Under the pieces are notes generated by a model. That model did no database searches and had not been told where the DNA came from. It saw only the letters and a program-made list of their open reading frames with translations. Of a DNA stretch of 64,000 nucleotides, positions 1 through 12,200 are shown piece by piece. The DNA is from Hyaloperonospora brassicae (lineage: Eukaryota > Oomycota > Peronosporomycetes > Peronosporales > Peronosporaceae), in NCBI GenBank assembly GCA_947650285.1, contig CANTFL010001383.1, positions 1 through 64,000 of the forward strand, given 5' to 3'. A program made the translations under genes and the position numbers. How positions within the stretch are numbered: position 1 is the first letter of the stretch; each line of letters starts with the position of its first letter.

Positions 1-15
1 CTCTTACTATATAAA

Positions 16-526
16 TGTAAAGTGGCACAATCGTCCTGGACAATCGGCAAGCCACTCGGACTGATGGCAGTGCGGAGGCTGGTGCTCCTAGAATCTCATG
101 CTCACTGTGCATGAAGAGGAAGAATATATATATAAACATATCCATGCAAGCATAAACTGCCTAGAATAAGGGAATAGTAAACGGTCATTAAACATGTAAT
201 TTTGTACCATGTTCTAGCTTTATATTTCCTTTTATATTAAGGAATTTAGTACCATGTTCTAGCTACGGTATTTCCTTTTTATATCAAATTGGAATGTAAA
301 TTCCCCTGCAGACATCTCCTCACCACACATTGTGCGCATGAAGCAGCAATTGGTGGTTTCGTCGGTTGAGTTAATGGTATGGGTCAACCGATTCGTGGAG
401 CGATGCCCAATATTACGCCCGAAAGTGATATTCTTCCAATATTTACTCGAAGAATACTATAAATAAAGAACATATCTCGATTAGCCGTCTTTAGGTGTCA
501 AAACTATGTTATGTGTCCCACGTGAC
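16..526 (-). repeat. Degenerate LTR of the TGTAACGGGG chromovirus family
   Basis: The left end (from 16) resembles the LTR start of the elements at 29333, 53998 and 61327. The core near 320-365 matches the conserved CTCACCACCCATTGCGCGCG block of those LTRs with substitutions. A stem at 363-369/384-390 sits where the young LTRs have theirs at 54282-54291/54297-54306. The right end is only approximate because the terminal CCCCGTTACA is mutated. It would be the 3' LTR of an old minus-strand copy whose internal part follows. Assignment is by eye. Confidence 0.5.
201..292. repeat. 45-bp direct duplication inside the decayed LTR
   Basis: A block containing TACCATGTTCTAGCT occurs at about 204 and again at 249, followed both times by a similar T-rich stretch. 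This local duplication explains why this LTR is longer than the 442-bp young ones. Confidence 0.6.
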
Positions 527-529
527 CCT

Positions 530-1060
530 CATCGCATCCTCCCCCTCAAAAACCAGTCACGATAGTGACTATGATTGCAGAACAGAAAGCGTTAGATTTA
601 TTCGTTCAAGAGGAGCGCTTGGTGGGTCTAAGTCCTCATTCCAAATCTCAATTGCAGGTTTAACAAATTCTGGCGGTACGCAAAGGAGATATCCGACAAG
701 CGGTCAACTCCCGCAACTGCAGCAGTAGACGTTCTATTGTCTACTACAGATACTACTCAGCCTGCAACGTCAATATTTGTAGGTTCACGTGTTCATTGCG
801 CAGTGCTTCACCACGTGCAGACGCTGATGCGGAAATTCTGCTCATCTAATCTGGCGAGACAGACGCCTTGTCCGAATCTAATTCACCAACGAACGCCTCC
901 AAAAATCACGCGCGGCTCTTTGAAGTGCCGAATTAATTCGGCGATGCGAGTTTGTTCATTGCAAAACACAATCAAAAACACCCTCCACTGCGCAAACCAA
1001 ACAGCGTCTCGTTTCGACTCAGCATCGAGCGCTCGGCGGTTCATCGATCGCAGAAACGGT
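530..1060. other. Remnant of the 3' internal region of an old chromovirus copy
   Basis: Just inside the decayed LTR, short blocks at about 565-590 and 612-645 align with the sequence next to the left LTRs of the elements at 22.4 kb and 54.45 kb (an AGTCAC...AGTGA hairpin, then GGAGCACTTG-like DNA). This is where the antisense gene of those elements begins. No intact frame remains and similarity fades before the effector gene at 1074. Confidence 0.4.
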
Positions 1061-1073
1061 CTGTAAAGCGTTC

Positions 1074-1472
1074 ATGACGCGAACTCGTTGCTTTCTGCTT
1101 GTGCTGAGCGTCTTGTTGACCATCAACTGCAGCGTCGTATCGGCTACAAGAAGCTTGAAAGCTGTTCAGCATCCCCAGGACGATGGCGAGACGTCCCGTC
1201 GTCTCCAACCCGCTCGTACGGATGGCGGTGAGCTACAATCGGAGGGGGAAGGAAGACCGATACTGGGCGACGATGAAGCGAGAACACTGAAGGGTTTCTT
1301 TTCGGGGTTGAAGACAAAGATTGGCTGGAAATCGAAAGGCGAAAAAGCTACCGCAACAGCGGCAGACGGTGTACTGCAGCGTGCGAAGTCGACGAAGGAC
1401 GGCGACGGGCTGGTAGAGAAGGCGAAGACGGCCGGAAAGGTGGATGAGGCATCGGCGTTATCTCGCAAATAA
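1074..1472 (+). CDS. Candidate secreted RxLR-like effector
   Basis: 132 aa with a true ATG start. Residues 1-24 form a typical signal peptide: basic N-terminus, Leu/Val-rich core, Ala before the predicted cut. RSLK (26-29) and RRLQ (42-45) follow, then the acidic DDEAR at 66-70. These are RxLR-like and dEER-like motifs in the expected order and spacing, with Lys or Gln in place of the final Arg. Such variants are known among oomycete host-translocated effectors, especially of downy mildews. The 60-residue C-terminus is Lys/Ala/Gly-rich and matches no fold I can name. The gene has no intron and lies between retroelement debris and a dead LINE, a usual setting for effectors. Secretion is well supported; effector function is inferred, and another small secreted protein is possible. 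Confidence 0.65.
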   Translation: MTRTRCFLLVLSVLLTINCSVVSATRSLKAVQHPQDDGETSRRLQPARTDGGELQSEGEGRPILGDDEARTLKGFFSGLKTKIGWKSKGEKATATAADGVLQRAKSTKDGDGLVEKAKTAGKVDEASALSRK

Positions 1473-2610
1473 AGTGGGCCATGAATCGTCAAGAAGCGTC
1501 GACATTGATTTTTTTGTCTAGTTTTAGCTATGGTATGGGGCTTGTTCCAAATACCAATCTTCGTAACCTAAGTCGAGCTAGTTCAAGATAAACTCACTCG
1601 AACAAATGCCGTGCTCAAAAGCTTTACACGATTTTGCAGTCTATTCTTATGTGCCGACGTGAAAATCTCAACGTTCCGCAATTTTTCAGATCCAGACTTC
1701 TACTTCGGTGGAATTGATCGTTCTGGTGACGTGCTTAGTCAATGTGATCAGGCTGTGTGAAAATTACACGGAAGGAACGGTGAAGAGGTATGACATGACA
1801 AGCAGCAGAAAACAACAGCGTACACAACTTTCACTGTGCATATCTCTATTCATGATCGTCATGATGCAAGCACGAATACGATAAACGCTCCGAAATCCTC
1901 CACGTTCGTTCGTCCGTAGCAAGCGTTCAGGGTAACTCGCACAGTTCTGTCGAGTTGATGAATACATGACGTTGCATAGCAAGGAATGCATTCTGCGAGT
2001 CGCACAGCACCTCAAATGGATCAAGAGTAGACATGGGACTTCTGTCAATCACTCTCCACGCTCGTAGCTCAATGCAGCAAAGAAAGGCATCCTACATGAG
2101 GAACACAGAGCGCATTCGAACTGTCACACTATCATATGGCCATTGCTATCGTCAATGACTTGTCACATACTAATCATCACCCATTGTGCTTCGATCGCTT
2201 TCGGACTTACTCGAATGAGTATATAGACGGGACAAGGCGATTGGCAGCATCGAATACAAAGTTCGACACTATAAATCTGTCATTCGACGGCGGCAGAGAG
2301 TGCACACTTTCTAGACAAAGATGCCTGCAGCAACGAGGATACCTTCGTCATCAGCGGTGTCTGAAGTGTAATTTCCCGTCTACTTGTCAACACTGCAGCC
2401 CATAGCAACATAGAAAAAATGGCGAAAACTCGTGTTCATAAGGAGAGTCCAAACGACCTTCAAAATCGCCAGCGGCATCGATGTAAACGGACAACGGGTC
2501 CATGCAGCATGAACATTTCCAGCACGACCGTAGAGAAAGAACAAGCATCTTCACACGGACGTACAAAATCTGGTATGCGTCGACCCAGTAAATAATCGAT
2601 CGAATCCCCC
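1473..2610. other. Intergenic, no gene recognised
   Basis: The short open frames on both strands here lack motifs and look random. It holds the 3' flank of the effector gene and the lead-in to the LINE. No upstream endonuclease domain of the LINE was seen. Confidence 0.6.
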
Positions 2611-2616
2611 GACGAT

Positions 2617-3744
2617 ATGTGTACGGCCTTGAAGAGGCTGAAATGTAGTAGATCCGCTGGTCCGGATGAAATTATCAACTCATTTTACAGAGATTACGCG
2701 GACGCACTTGGTATCTTTCTTGCGAAAGTTTGCACCAGATGGATTACGTGCAGCGTGTTCCCGGCGTCGTACGGTGAAACGGATATTCATTGTTTAAAGA
2801 AACCTCTAGCTTCCGTCTTGCCGCTCGGTCGTCGCCCAATCGCTCTCCTTGATAGCGACTACAACTGTTTACGTGGATTCTTTCGTTTCGTTTTGGTGCG
2901 GCCGTTGCTGTCGCATCTTGTTCTGCCGGCTCAAGTTGGCTTTGTTCCGAAGCGGTCCATCCATACAGCTCTTGACATTTTCGCAGCGGTACGCAAAGCT
3001 GCAAGTGTGCATAGCAATTTGCATGGAGCCATTGTTCTGCTACTCGATTTTGCAAAAAAATGACTTACAACACGTTGCAACGTTCGTATCTACTTTCGGC
3101 GCTGAGATGGCTTAAATTTTCGCCTCACTTCGTCTCTGTCGTGGCATCATTACACCGCAGTAAAACCTGCCGATTTCTCGTGAATATATATCACTCTCGT
3201 CGACGTGACGTAACTCGTGGAATACGGCAAGGGTGTCTCCTTGCATCAATTCGCTTTATTTTCTCCCTCGATAGTGTCTATCGGGTGCTTCAAGCGCGGG
3301 ACGACATTCGGGGTCGGGGTTCCTATCACAAATGGAAGGAGAACTACTTATTTAACAATTTCGGGCTATGCCGATGATAATGCTGTCTACCTTCGCGATC
3401 TGTCTGCAATTATGCCGGTTATCACTATTCTCGATGATCTAGCTCACGTGTCAGATCTACGGACAAATCAGGCGAAATCAATGGTCATTGACCTGGACTC
3501 TCTCGGATCAGTGCAACGTGTCAGCACCTGTGGTATCACTAAGCAGACCCCCGGAGACTCTTGCATGTATCTTGGTATTCTGGTGGGACAAAAGGATGCG
3601 ATGGCCGATAACTGGAATAAGTGCATCCGTTTTCTCTCGAGCCGACTTGTCTTAGCACGAGAGAAGACTCACACGGTAGAACAACGTGCTCAGCTCGCCA
3701 TTGCTATCGCTCTTCTAAAAACAATTCTTATCCCGGCACTATAG
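2617..3744 (+). pseudogene. LINE reverse transcriptase, frame-shifted
   Basis: The first segment has the RSAGPDEI block and ends in LLLDFAKK, where the catalytic block-A aspartate lies. A shift at about 3060 leads to TRGIRQGCLLASIRF, the family's RQGCPLSP-like block. A second shift leads to YADD at about 3370, the catalytic Asp pair. All core RT blocks are present in order but in three frames, so no enzyme can be made. Confidence 0.8.
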
Positions 3745-5510
3745 ACCGTGTCCCGCAGTATTTACCCAGTTGCACAGCTTAATTGCAGACTTTGCATGGG
3801 GTTTCAGTGATGGCAAGCGGTCCCGGACCTGGGTCCCTTCCGAGATAGATACGTTATCAATCCAGCAGAGAGACTAGAGGTGTCTTGTATTCGAACGGAA
3901 TTGATGGCTATGGCGGCAACAGCGGTTGGACCATGGGCAATTACTATTTCTTTGAGGGACTTACTAATGGGTGATTTCTCACGGGGATCAAACGAGTTCG
4001 GGCCTGGCTTACATCACGTCTTGTTGGACGGAAGACAAGTATCTTTTATATCGAGCGACGCTCTGGCTAATCGGGTCCGGAATATTTGGAATTTCTGCGT
4101 CTCGACGTGCCCGCCAATGTGTGGTCAGGGAGGTCTACTGACGAGCCTTATCGTTTACATCGAGATCCGCAGTCGCCCGTAATGACAACGGTATTTTCAC
4201 CATTGATGTTCGGCAGTGCTTGATGACAGATTGCGCGCGGGATGCGAGCTGAAGTAGCGACATCGGGGCGATTTGATCACCGTTGGCTTGTCCACGCCAC
4301 GCTCAAGGATATGTCGTGGATGCGGATCAACGGGGTACGGCATATACCTCGAACGGAGCCGACTCTGCCATGGTTTCGAATTACCTTGTCGAGAAAATGT
4401 CATGTACGACCTTTCAGAGTGGCATTGTCTTGTTCTCTCCCACGCGTGAGATGGCGACCCAGTAAATGGCGAAGCGACGGCATTTTGGGTCCTTCTGCCT
4501 CGCCCTTCTTTACAATTTCCCGTACCTGGAATATCGGGCGCTGGAACCTGGGTCTTTCATTGCGCATTCAACGAAGGTCCACCAATTGCATGATTGTCTT
4601 CGTCATTAATGAAGGTACATCGCTCCAGCATTTCGATATAGGCATGGAATGTGGGGTGCAACCAGTCTCATTGTCGATGGCGGCATGCGATATAGCCGCG
4701 TCAGCAGCGAGTGGGACTCTTGTTCACTTTGGCGCACATAAGGTGCTCATGAGCGTTGTCCATCTGTGGGATGGACGTCGACGTTGGCGGCCACGACGAT
4801 GGAAACTAAAAAAATAATCTCCTGTCGGCGCTGTACCGAAGAAACGAGACTTCTTGCTAAACGAGTTGCAAAGACGGACTTTCACGTGATACCGGAAGGT
4901 ACACTATAGATTACGTGGAGAGATATTCGACGAATACGAGCGTCCTTTCCGACAAACGATCAGATGCTGTATCGTCTGAACAGTAACAGTGTCCCGCTCT
5001 GGTATTGGGCAAAGCAATATCTGTCGCGCTTCGTACCTGATTGTGCGGCTGCTGGTCCAGTTCTAACAAGCTATATCTTTTGGACATGCCCTATCGCGCG
5101 TCGACACTAGGCGGTTCTACTTGATCGGTGGAGATGGATGGGTACTTCACAGGAGGCTGACTTGCATGTCTGGGTGTTTGGGCTAGATCTCCTGGGAATT
5201 CCGCCCAACGCCTGGGATGTTATCAAGCACTGTATGGACACAGGAGCTGATTTATCGAAAGCTAAGGCTGTGGTCTTCCCGGCATCTCGAGATTCGTGTC
5301 GTTTTACCGTATCTACGACACTTCATGCCATCTGGGTCGAGCGCCTTCGCCGCATGGAATACTAGTATTTATCACAGGAGGTGCACACGGCCAGTGCCAA
5401 ACCTATCTTTCGCCGGTTGGCTCAACGGCTTTGCGGATCAACCTTCCGGCCCGAAATGGGGAAAGACGGGCAAGTGTTTGCACACGTACGGTTAGATTTG
5501 GCTGATATTT
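3745..5510 (+). pseudogene. LINE C-terminal linker region, decayed
   Basis: Several short frames can be strung together. The part at 5075-5365 contains IFWTCPIAR and, further on, NAWDVIKHCMDTGADLSKAKA, which resemble the conserved segment after the RT in oomycete LINEs. The frame at 5381-5737 continues towards the RNase H domain. It is recognised by pattern only and contains many stops. Confidence 0.55.
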
Positions 5511-5639
5511 TCGTCGGATACGACAAATCTTCTTTGTTGACAAGTACGGCCTATCGACCAGTGCACAAGAGTACTATATTTCCTCTTGTTCGACGAAAGA
5601 TCCCGCGTAAAACCAGGTCTAGTAGGAGCTTGATCTATT

Positions 5640-6020
5640 ATTGTACGAATCCCTGTTCCGACGCACGCCGCATGCGTTTTACGGTATGGTTCATATCCTT
5701 TGCCTCTGCCGATGCCACTAACGATATCGCTGAATAGGGGGCACGTCCACTGTTTTTGGCAAGACAAGATAAACGACTACTTATTCCTGCATGTCGTTGG
5801 GGATAGGTAGATTGTGCTTTTAAATCCGCTTTTACAACTACGAACACGGCACCTTCCACGCAAGCAGCACTAAATACATGCATTCACCGAGGCGAGCGCC
5901 ATGCTCAACGAGCTTGATGTTATTAGTTAGGTATATCAGTATTGCACATACACTAAAACGGCGGATAGACTGGCAAATATCGCCAAGGACACATGTAATC
6001 CGGTTTAAGCGCATCCTACT
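5640..6020 (+). pseudogene. LINE RNase H domain, inactivated
   Basis: The sequence at 5713-5737 reads ATNDIAE followed by TAG, where an RNase H has NNxAEY, so the Tyr codon has become a stop. LHVVGD at about 5788 is the block holding the next catalytic Asp, again followed by a stop. DRLANIAKDT near 5970 is the terminal block. Order and spacing fit a C-terminal RNase H as in some LINE clades. Confidence 0.6.
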
Positions 6021-6297
6021 TCTAACGCAAGCCTGCTCTACAAGACTACAAGATTCATTGATGCTGCTGTCAATCATTGGTTAGACCTCTCCGGTCGAAC
6101 AACAGATGATATAGGACCCCGTACTGATAACGAGGAATCTTATCATCTCGAGACAGGAGTCTGCGCGCAGAATCTCTGCTGTCCGAGACCTCATCCTACC
6201 TATTACATAAAGTAGCGATCGCCACGGTAATTTTGTTGCCGGGTGGCAGTATAGAGTAGGTCGTACACATACCTTAATATACCTCACCAGCTCACTC

Positions 6298-6366
6298 GCT
6301 CGAAACAATTGCTCCAAACATTTGCTCGAAACAATTGCTCGAAACCATTGCTCGAAACAATCGCTC
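6298..6366 (+). repeat. 13-bp tandem repeat, five units
   Basis: Units GCTCGAAACAATT, with one or two changes each, start at 6298, 6311, 6324, 6337 and 6350, and a partial sixth begins at 6363. No function is evident. Confidence 0.85.
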
Positions 6367-6369
6367 CAC

Positions 6370-7360
6370 GTTTCTGCCCATCAGTCCAAGCGGTCACGAC
6401 GATGCAAAAAGCCGGCCACTGACAACGTTGGTGGTGGTCATGGCATATTGCTGAATCTTGGCCCCTCTACAGCAGCACGGAGATCATATTTGCGAAGGCC
6501 TCTTGGAGTCGGGACGACAGCGATTGTTACCAACGTCCGCCGCATGTTGAGCGATAACGTGGACGGAGCAGCTAAGTAGCCGATGCATCGCGCGCTCTAC
6601 ACACAGCGGCCCCATACGATGACAATGGTAAGGATGATAGCGTGTAGCATCTTTACGCAAGACGCGATGTCTCGCATCGCTGTGTAACGCCACGAGTGCA
6701 ACACTCTATGTGTTTCTCGATCGCCACTGTCCATCATCGATAATAGGCATTGACCGTGTCATGGCAGGATGTGACATCGATTGGGTGATGCACAAACGTG
6801 ATGGATCCAGTCGCTATGTCTGGACAGCGATGTCGGACCAATACAGGCCACTGAGACTGTAAGTTTGTTACGCAATGTGCATTGGTTACACAACATGTGT
6901 AATTTAGACAAGTGACGAAGTCTCAATAAATATGATTTAGAACACTATATCTTTATGCGGGGCCAACGTGTGTCTGCTTTCATTAATGAGATCATTAACA
7001 CGGTATTATTTGGACCATTAGTGTCAAGATTTAGCAGTTCAGGTAAGGTGTTTTTGTGATCCAAAATAAATATGATCAGTTTTATTTGATCGGTCAAAGA
7101 TACGTGTCTCAAGATCTTAAAAAGTCTCGCAACGTCTTGTAAAAGGTATCTATCATAAATTCACTCTGTGATGTAATTATACGAATTTTTGGTCGTCTGA
7201 AATACGAAAAGTAAGCTCGCCAAGTCTGTTGGCTAATTATATGGGTTCCTTCTATCAAATTTTATTGTTGAGCGAAAAATCTTCCTTTAACTTCAGGAGA
7301 TGTGTAGATCCGTTACACTTGGTAGCACTTGTAGTCAATCTAATCCTGAGTCTTTGCGAC
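6370..7360. other. Intergenic, AT-rich, no gene recognised
   Basis: Between the 13-bp repeat and the gag of the next element. It may hold the decayed 5' LTR and leader of that element, but I could not find a matching LTR on the other side. Confidence 0.5.
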
Positions 7361-7363
7361 TGA

Positions 7364-8340
7364 TTGTCTGTGGAATTGAAGCAATTTGCACCCCTTACCA
7401 AGACCGAAAAGGCTGCGCTTGATAATTTGACGGCGGCTGTAGGCCCAGAATATGTAGAGTTTCTAGCTGCACAAGGTCCCAAGGATGTGCTCAATGCACG
7501 AGTCGAGACCTTCATGCAGTATGAAACGGCCCTTCTATGGCAGGTTCAAAACCAAGTAGCGTCGGCTATGCCGACACGCTACTTGACGATGCTAGATGAA
7601 GAGGCTAAGCCTCGTCCCCTTCCGGTGGACGTCAAACATTTCTCCGGGAAGGAGGGAGAAAATCTCACCCTCTAGATTCGTGAGATTGAGATGGCCATGA
7701 GTTCTGGTCTTTTTTTACTTGAGCACCAGCATACCTCGCTGGCTATCTCTAAGCTCGATGGAAGAGCTAAAGAGTGGACTCTGACGAGCAACGCGTCTGT
7801 CGATTTTGCGCTTCTTGCATAAAAATTATCTAACTTAGACCTGTTGCGAGTATTTTAGCCGTACAACCACGCTTATTGCCAATTTAACGGTTCTTGTCGA
7901 CCCGTCAGGGGAAAAATGTATTAACGGACTGTGCTCAAGAGTTGGGAACTCTGATGGCTGCTGCGCAGTCCCACTATTTCTCTGAGACTGTATATGTGAC
8001 TGTCTTCATGAAGGGTCGCCGCACTGGCGTGGCCAGGATCGAGGTCTTTTGATTCCATCCCTATACTATTAAAGAGGCCGTGACCATTGCTTATAATGCT
8101 AAGATCAACTTTAAGTCGACCAAATTTAGATGGAATGGGTACAATCCACGCTTTTTGGGGGGCAACCTCAACAAATACTTCGGTTTCTGCAAGCCTAATC
8201 CGATGGATCTCAGCAATGTTAAATTTAAATGTGAATCTGAGATTCACGTAGCGTAGCAACAACAGAAAGTTATGTGTTGGTTCATGTGCAGAACCTTGAA
8301 CACTTGCGTCCCACTTATTCTATGCAAAAGTAGCGCCAGA
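7364..8340 (+). pseudogene. Ty3 gag, decayed
   Basis: The first 103 codons are open and contain [12 protein letters not shown] and [11 protein letters not shown], blocks typical of oomycete Ty3 gag. A stop at 7674 interrupts it. In other frames follow SLAISKLDGRAKEW (about 7740), PMDLS (about 8200) and a Cys-rich remnant near 8275 where a CCHC zinc knuckle should be, now lacking the correct spacing. Confidence 0.7.
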
Positions 8341-8577
8341 CTCCTACGAGTCGAAACCCCGGCTTCAATCAGAAGTCTGGTATGGCACGGGGAAGCGTCG
8401 ACACAAATTAGGCGCGGGGCTCCTTACTGGGGTAGAACTAAATTATTAAACTTCTTAAACTGGTAGAGTAAATCAGTGCTTATCCCAAAAAGCTCCGTTC
8501 CCATCAGCCCAGAGCGTGAATACAAGCCTAGCTTGATAGTTGCTGATGCGGTTTTTGAAAACTAGCTGAAGCAGTGG

Positions 8578-8967
8578 TTGATTCTGATCGATGTCGGAGT
8601 ATCATGTAATTATTCTCGGCGTGTTTCCCTTGAGGGAAGTCAGCGATACGCTAAAGCGCTTAAAGCACATGAAGTAGATTCGATCACCGTTCGTATTAGC
8701 GACTGGTTGTGTCTTCATCCTTCGAAATTTCCGTTAAAGTTAGGTGTAACGTTCTTTGACTTTGACAGCGTTGAACGATGTCTTGTCCTCGATCTGGATT
8801 CGAGATATGATCTCATCATAGGTGTCACTTGTCTTGAACGTCATGATCCATGGATGAGTGTGGTTTTTCGACCTTACGCGCAACTCTCGGTGTTCCTAGC
8901 GAAGCTTTGTAGAGTCATGAATCCACCTTTACTAGGCAACAATATCACTGTTAGCGCGAGCCTTTGA
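8578..8967 (+). pseudogene. Ty3 retropepsin-like protease, decayed
   Basis: The frame starts with LIDVGVSCNYSRR, corresponding to the LIDxGASxNFxxR active-site block of oomycete Ty3 proteases. It continues to LVLDLDSRYDLIIGVTCLERHDP, the flap-to-C-terminal block normally written DxILGxxWLxxxxP. The Gly after the catalytic Asp is changed to Val-Gly. The frame is open, but the active site looks damaged. Confidence 0.6.
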
Positions 8968-10000
8968 TAGAAGATGTCAACGTGTTAGACATTGGTATGT
9001 CAGAGTCCATGAGCTTTAATGTCAATGACATGCATATTGAGTGGAGCTTTATCACCGTATGTAAAGAGGGTTGTACTCCTTTGTGTGATACTCGCTGTGA
9101 TAATGAGCCACCGCATGCTGAAGACATGGTTGGCCTAGCGCCGAGTCATCAAGAATGTAATTCAATTAATATGAGTGGGTTGGCACGTGAAATTACACCG
9201 AGTGTGGGCGGTCGCGATGGCACCTCACTAAATGTCGGTGTTGACATTGTTAGCGAAAAGCCGAAGCTTTCTGGACAAGGCCCACATAATGCATCTGAGG
9301 TGGTCCCTTTAAATCCACTGGATGTAGTGTTCGAGATTAGTCACCTTCACCAGATGTTGCTTAATACATAAGCTCTCGTACAGAGCGCGCCCAGGTAAAT
9401 AGCATTACGGGAACCCAATTGCCCTTAGTTATTAGGGACGTCAAAAATTCTACACGAAACGATCTCAGCTTCGGATATCAACTGTTTAGCGCCGGACGGT
9501 CAGGACGTCACGTAGCGATTATAGTACAAACAAATTAGATACATTGTCGACTGAGAGAATTGTCTCGTTAATGGCAACATTTGTGTTGAGACTCTTCCAT
9601 ATTTGGATGTTTTTTTAATTAGACGTAATTTATGATGGCAAATTTAGCTAAGCCTTAGAGAAATGGGGATATAAGTTAGTGTTCATTCGACCTGATGTCG
9701 AGTTGAACTCGTCCTCGTTATTGGACGAATCAGTTCATGAGAACACAAGAGCGGCACTTGGTGCCCGTATTGGATTTTCTATACGTAAGGATCCTATGGA
9801 TATGTTCTATTCTTCAGTGAATAACTTTCAAGACATCGTATATCACGACCCACCGTCTGCCTTTTCTCCTGATAGTGGTTTCTGTCAAAAAGATGACCTA
9901 AATTCCTGGCACTGAATACTGCGTAACACGGCAGTGAGCGTTACAAAAGGAACAGTGTGACGTTATTGACGACTTCTTTTGTACAAAGCACGCGGAAGGA

Positions 10001-11210
10001 ATGGTACGTGAAAGCAAATCTTCGCAGTCCACACCGACAATTTGTGCCAGAAAGCCTAATGGGAAGTGGCGCATTGTTCAGGATTACAATAAGCTTAATG
10101 CGGTCACCATCCCGACTCTGACACCAATATCGAGAAAGGATGTTCTTCAGAACAATACATCGGGATGTCCAATGTACAGTGCGCTCGACTTATTCGATGG
10201 TTATTACCAATTGCTCATGCGAGAGAGCTTGTTTTTGATAACAGCGGTTAGCACTCCGAGCGGTATACTCTGGGAGTGGCTCCTTATGCCGCAAGGGTTA
10301 TCTTATCCCCCGGCTACATTCAATCGTCTTGTGACGTAACTGTTCAGACCTCACCTAGGTTATACACAGAACGTACTATGATGACATCTTTGTCCATAGT
10401 CGGGCTATGAATGGTCGGTCAGATGTGGATATACATTGACAATTTACCAGCGGTGCTCGAGTGCACGCGCACGAATAAGTTGTATGCCAACGCGTCTAAA
10501 TGCATCTTTGGGGAAGAAGAGATTCCCCTTTTAAAGTGCTTTATTGGTAAGCGAGGCCTTAGAGCGGATCCCGCTAAGGTAAAAGCCATTGTTGATTGGC
10601 CGGTTCCAAAGAACCAAAGGACTTACGTAAGTGGCTTGGTCTTGCTAATTACTTGTACAAGTACAGTGCGAATTACGCAGAAATAGCTCTGCCATTATTC
10701 CAGATCCTTTAAAACGAACATGAATTGGTGCTAATATACCACCAAGAATAATCCTTTTCAATCAGTATAGAATAGTCTCCTTCATGCGTCAATCTTGGCT
10801 TTGCCCGATCCTGATTGACGTTTCAGTGTCATTTGTGGCGCATATGACTTTGCCATAGGCAGTGCGCTGGTACAATCAGTTTTTGATGGACGGGAACGTG
10901 TCATTGCGTTTGTGTCTCGACAGCTAAGGTTGCAGAACCGAACTATCCTGTTTATGACAAATGGTTACTTGCAATGAAGGATGCTCTCATCAAAATCAAA
11001 GTGTATCTACTTGGCTCCAACCCGGGAGTTGTCGTTGCCGACCATGCGTCACTACGCCTTGCGACCCAGTCGCCTCACCTATCTCAAAAAATAGCTCTTT
11101 GGCTTCCCTTATTTGCCGGGTATAACTATGAGGGAAATTATAAGCCGGGGAAACAGAACGCTTTGGAATATGCACTGTCTCGCAGGCCCTATTATGAGCT
11201 TACTCATGTA
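10001..11210 (+). pseudogene. Ty3 reverse transcriptase and RNase H, decayed
   Basis: The RT starts with ICARKPNGKWRIVQDYNKLN, then SALDLFDGYYQ (first catalytic Asp) and LWEWLLMPQGL. The second catalytic block is broken near 10375-10400. The thumb and connection with VDWPVPKNQR lie at 10411-10690. RNase H is split: the block CGAYDFAIGSAL at about 10830, where the first catalytic Asp should follow Cys, and VVADHASLRL at about 11030 with its Asp. Many stops separate these parts. Confidence 0.75.
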
Positions 11211-11379
11211 AAGACTCTGTCGTCGTCGGTCACTGAACTAATTTGTACGTCTTATGCCAAAGATGAATATTTTGTAGCTCTGCTAAGTGCTCTTAAGAGC
11301 AACAAGCTCAATAAAATAGACATAGAATTGTCAGCACAATTACCTGCGAGTTTAAATCGATATTAGATCGATCAAGGCC

Positions 11380-12200
11380 TGTTGTGCTATCGCACGGATG
11401 TGGAGGATACCCCTCGTATTGTTGTCCTTCCTGATGAAGGGTTGAAGTATTGGATCCTCTATGAGGTACATGATACTGCGTTGAGTGGTCATCTCGGCCG
11501 TGAGATAACGTTTGGCTCAGTTAGCCAATGCTATTGGTGACCCAAACTGTACAAAGGGTCAGCACCTATGTGCGCACGTGTGAAATGTGCCAACGGATAA
11601 AACCCACAGCTCACGCGGAAGAGCCGTTGGCTAGTTTGCCTATACCCAAAGGGTGTTGGGAGCTCATCAGCATGGATTTTCTTTTCAGTTTACCAAAATA
11701 TTCGTATGGCGATACGGGTATTGTGATCTTTGTTGACCAATTGAGCAAGATGGATCATCCAGCGGCGGTGTTGGGTCCAAGTGTTTCGACAACGCGGTTT
11801 TCCGTGGGTAATTCTTTATGATGAGACCCTCGTTTCACTGTATAGTTTTGAAAGTACATCTCCAAGGTGCTATGCACACGATTGGACATGCCCACAACGG
11901 ATTATCCGCAGATCGATGGTCAAACCGAGCGCGTGAATCTTTTCATCGGTGACTTCTTTCGCATTCTTTGCGCTGAAAAGCCTAAACGTTGGATTTCGAT
12001 GCTCCCTGTCGTTGTGTTTCCGTTGGATGACGACTTGCATGCTCCACCGGCTACACACTGCTCTACGTGAATGGTCTCACACACCCTCGCGTTCCATGAA
12101 CGCTACCACTACGTGGTTTAGGACTTGGATGGGGAGAAATTCCCTTCAGCTTGCTGAAATCAGCCCTGCTTCTGTTCAAAAACAGGTGAGCAAGGTTCTC
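11380..12200 (+). pseudogene. Ty3 integrase, decayed
   Basis: The zinc-binding region is recognisable from VHDTALSGHLGR (about 11468) to TCEMCQRIKP (about 11578), an H-H-C-C pattern. The core starts with ISMDFLFSLP, holding the first catalytic Asp, near 11670. DGQTERVN, holding the catalytic Glu, lies at about 11920. The segment with the middle Asp is disrupted around 11820. Confidence 0.7.

Larger units (their letters stand above)
2611..6030 (+). mobile_element. Dead LINE (non-LTR) retrotransposon, 5'-truncated
   Basis: Read in order on the plus strand: a LINE-type reverse transcriptase (2617-3744), a long C-terminal linker ending near 5500, and an RNase H domain (about 5640-6020). Frames are broken by shifts and stops throughout. 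The apurinic endonuclease domain expected upstream is missing, fitting 5' truncation. No target duplication or poly-A tail was identified. Confidence 0.8.
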
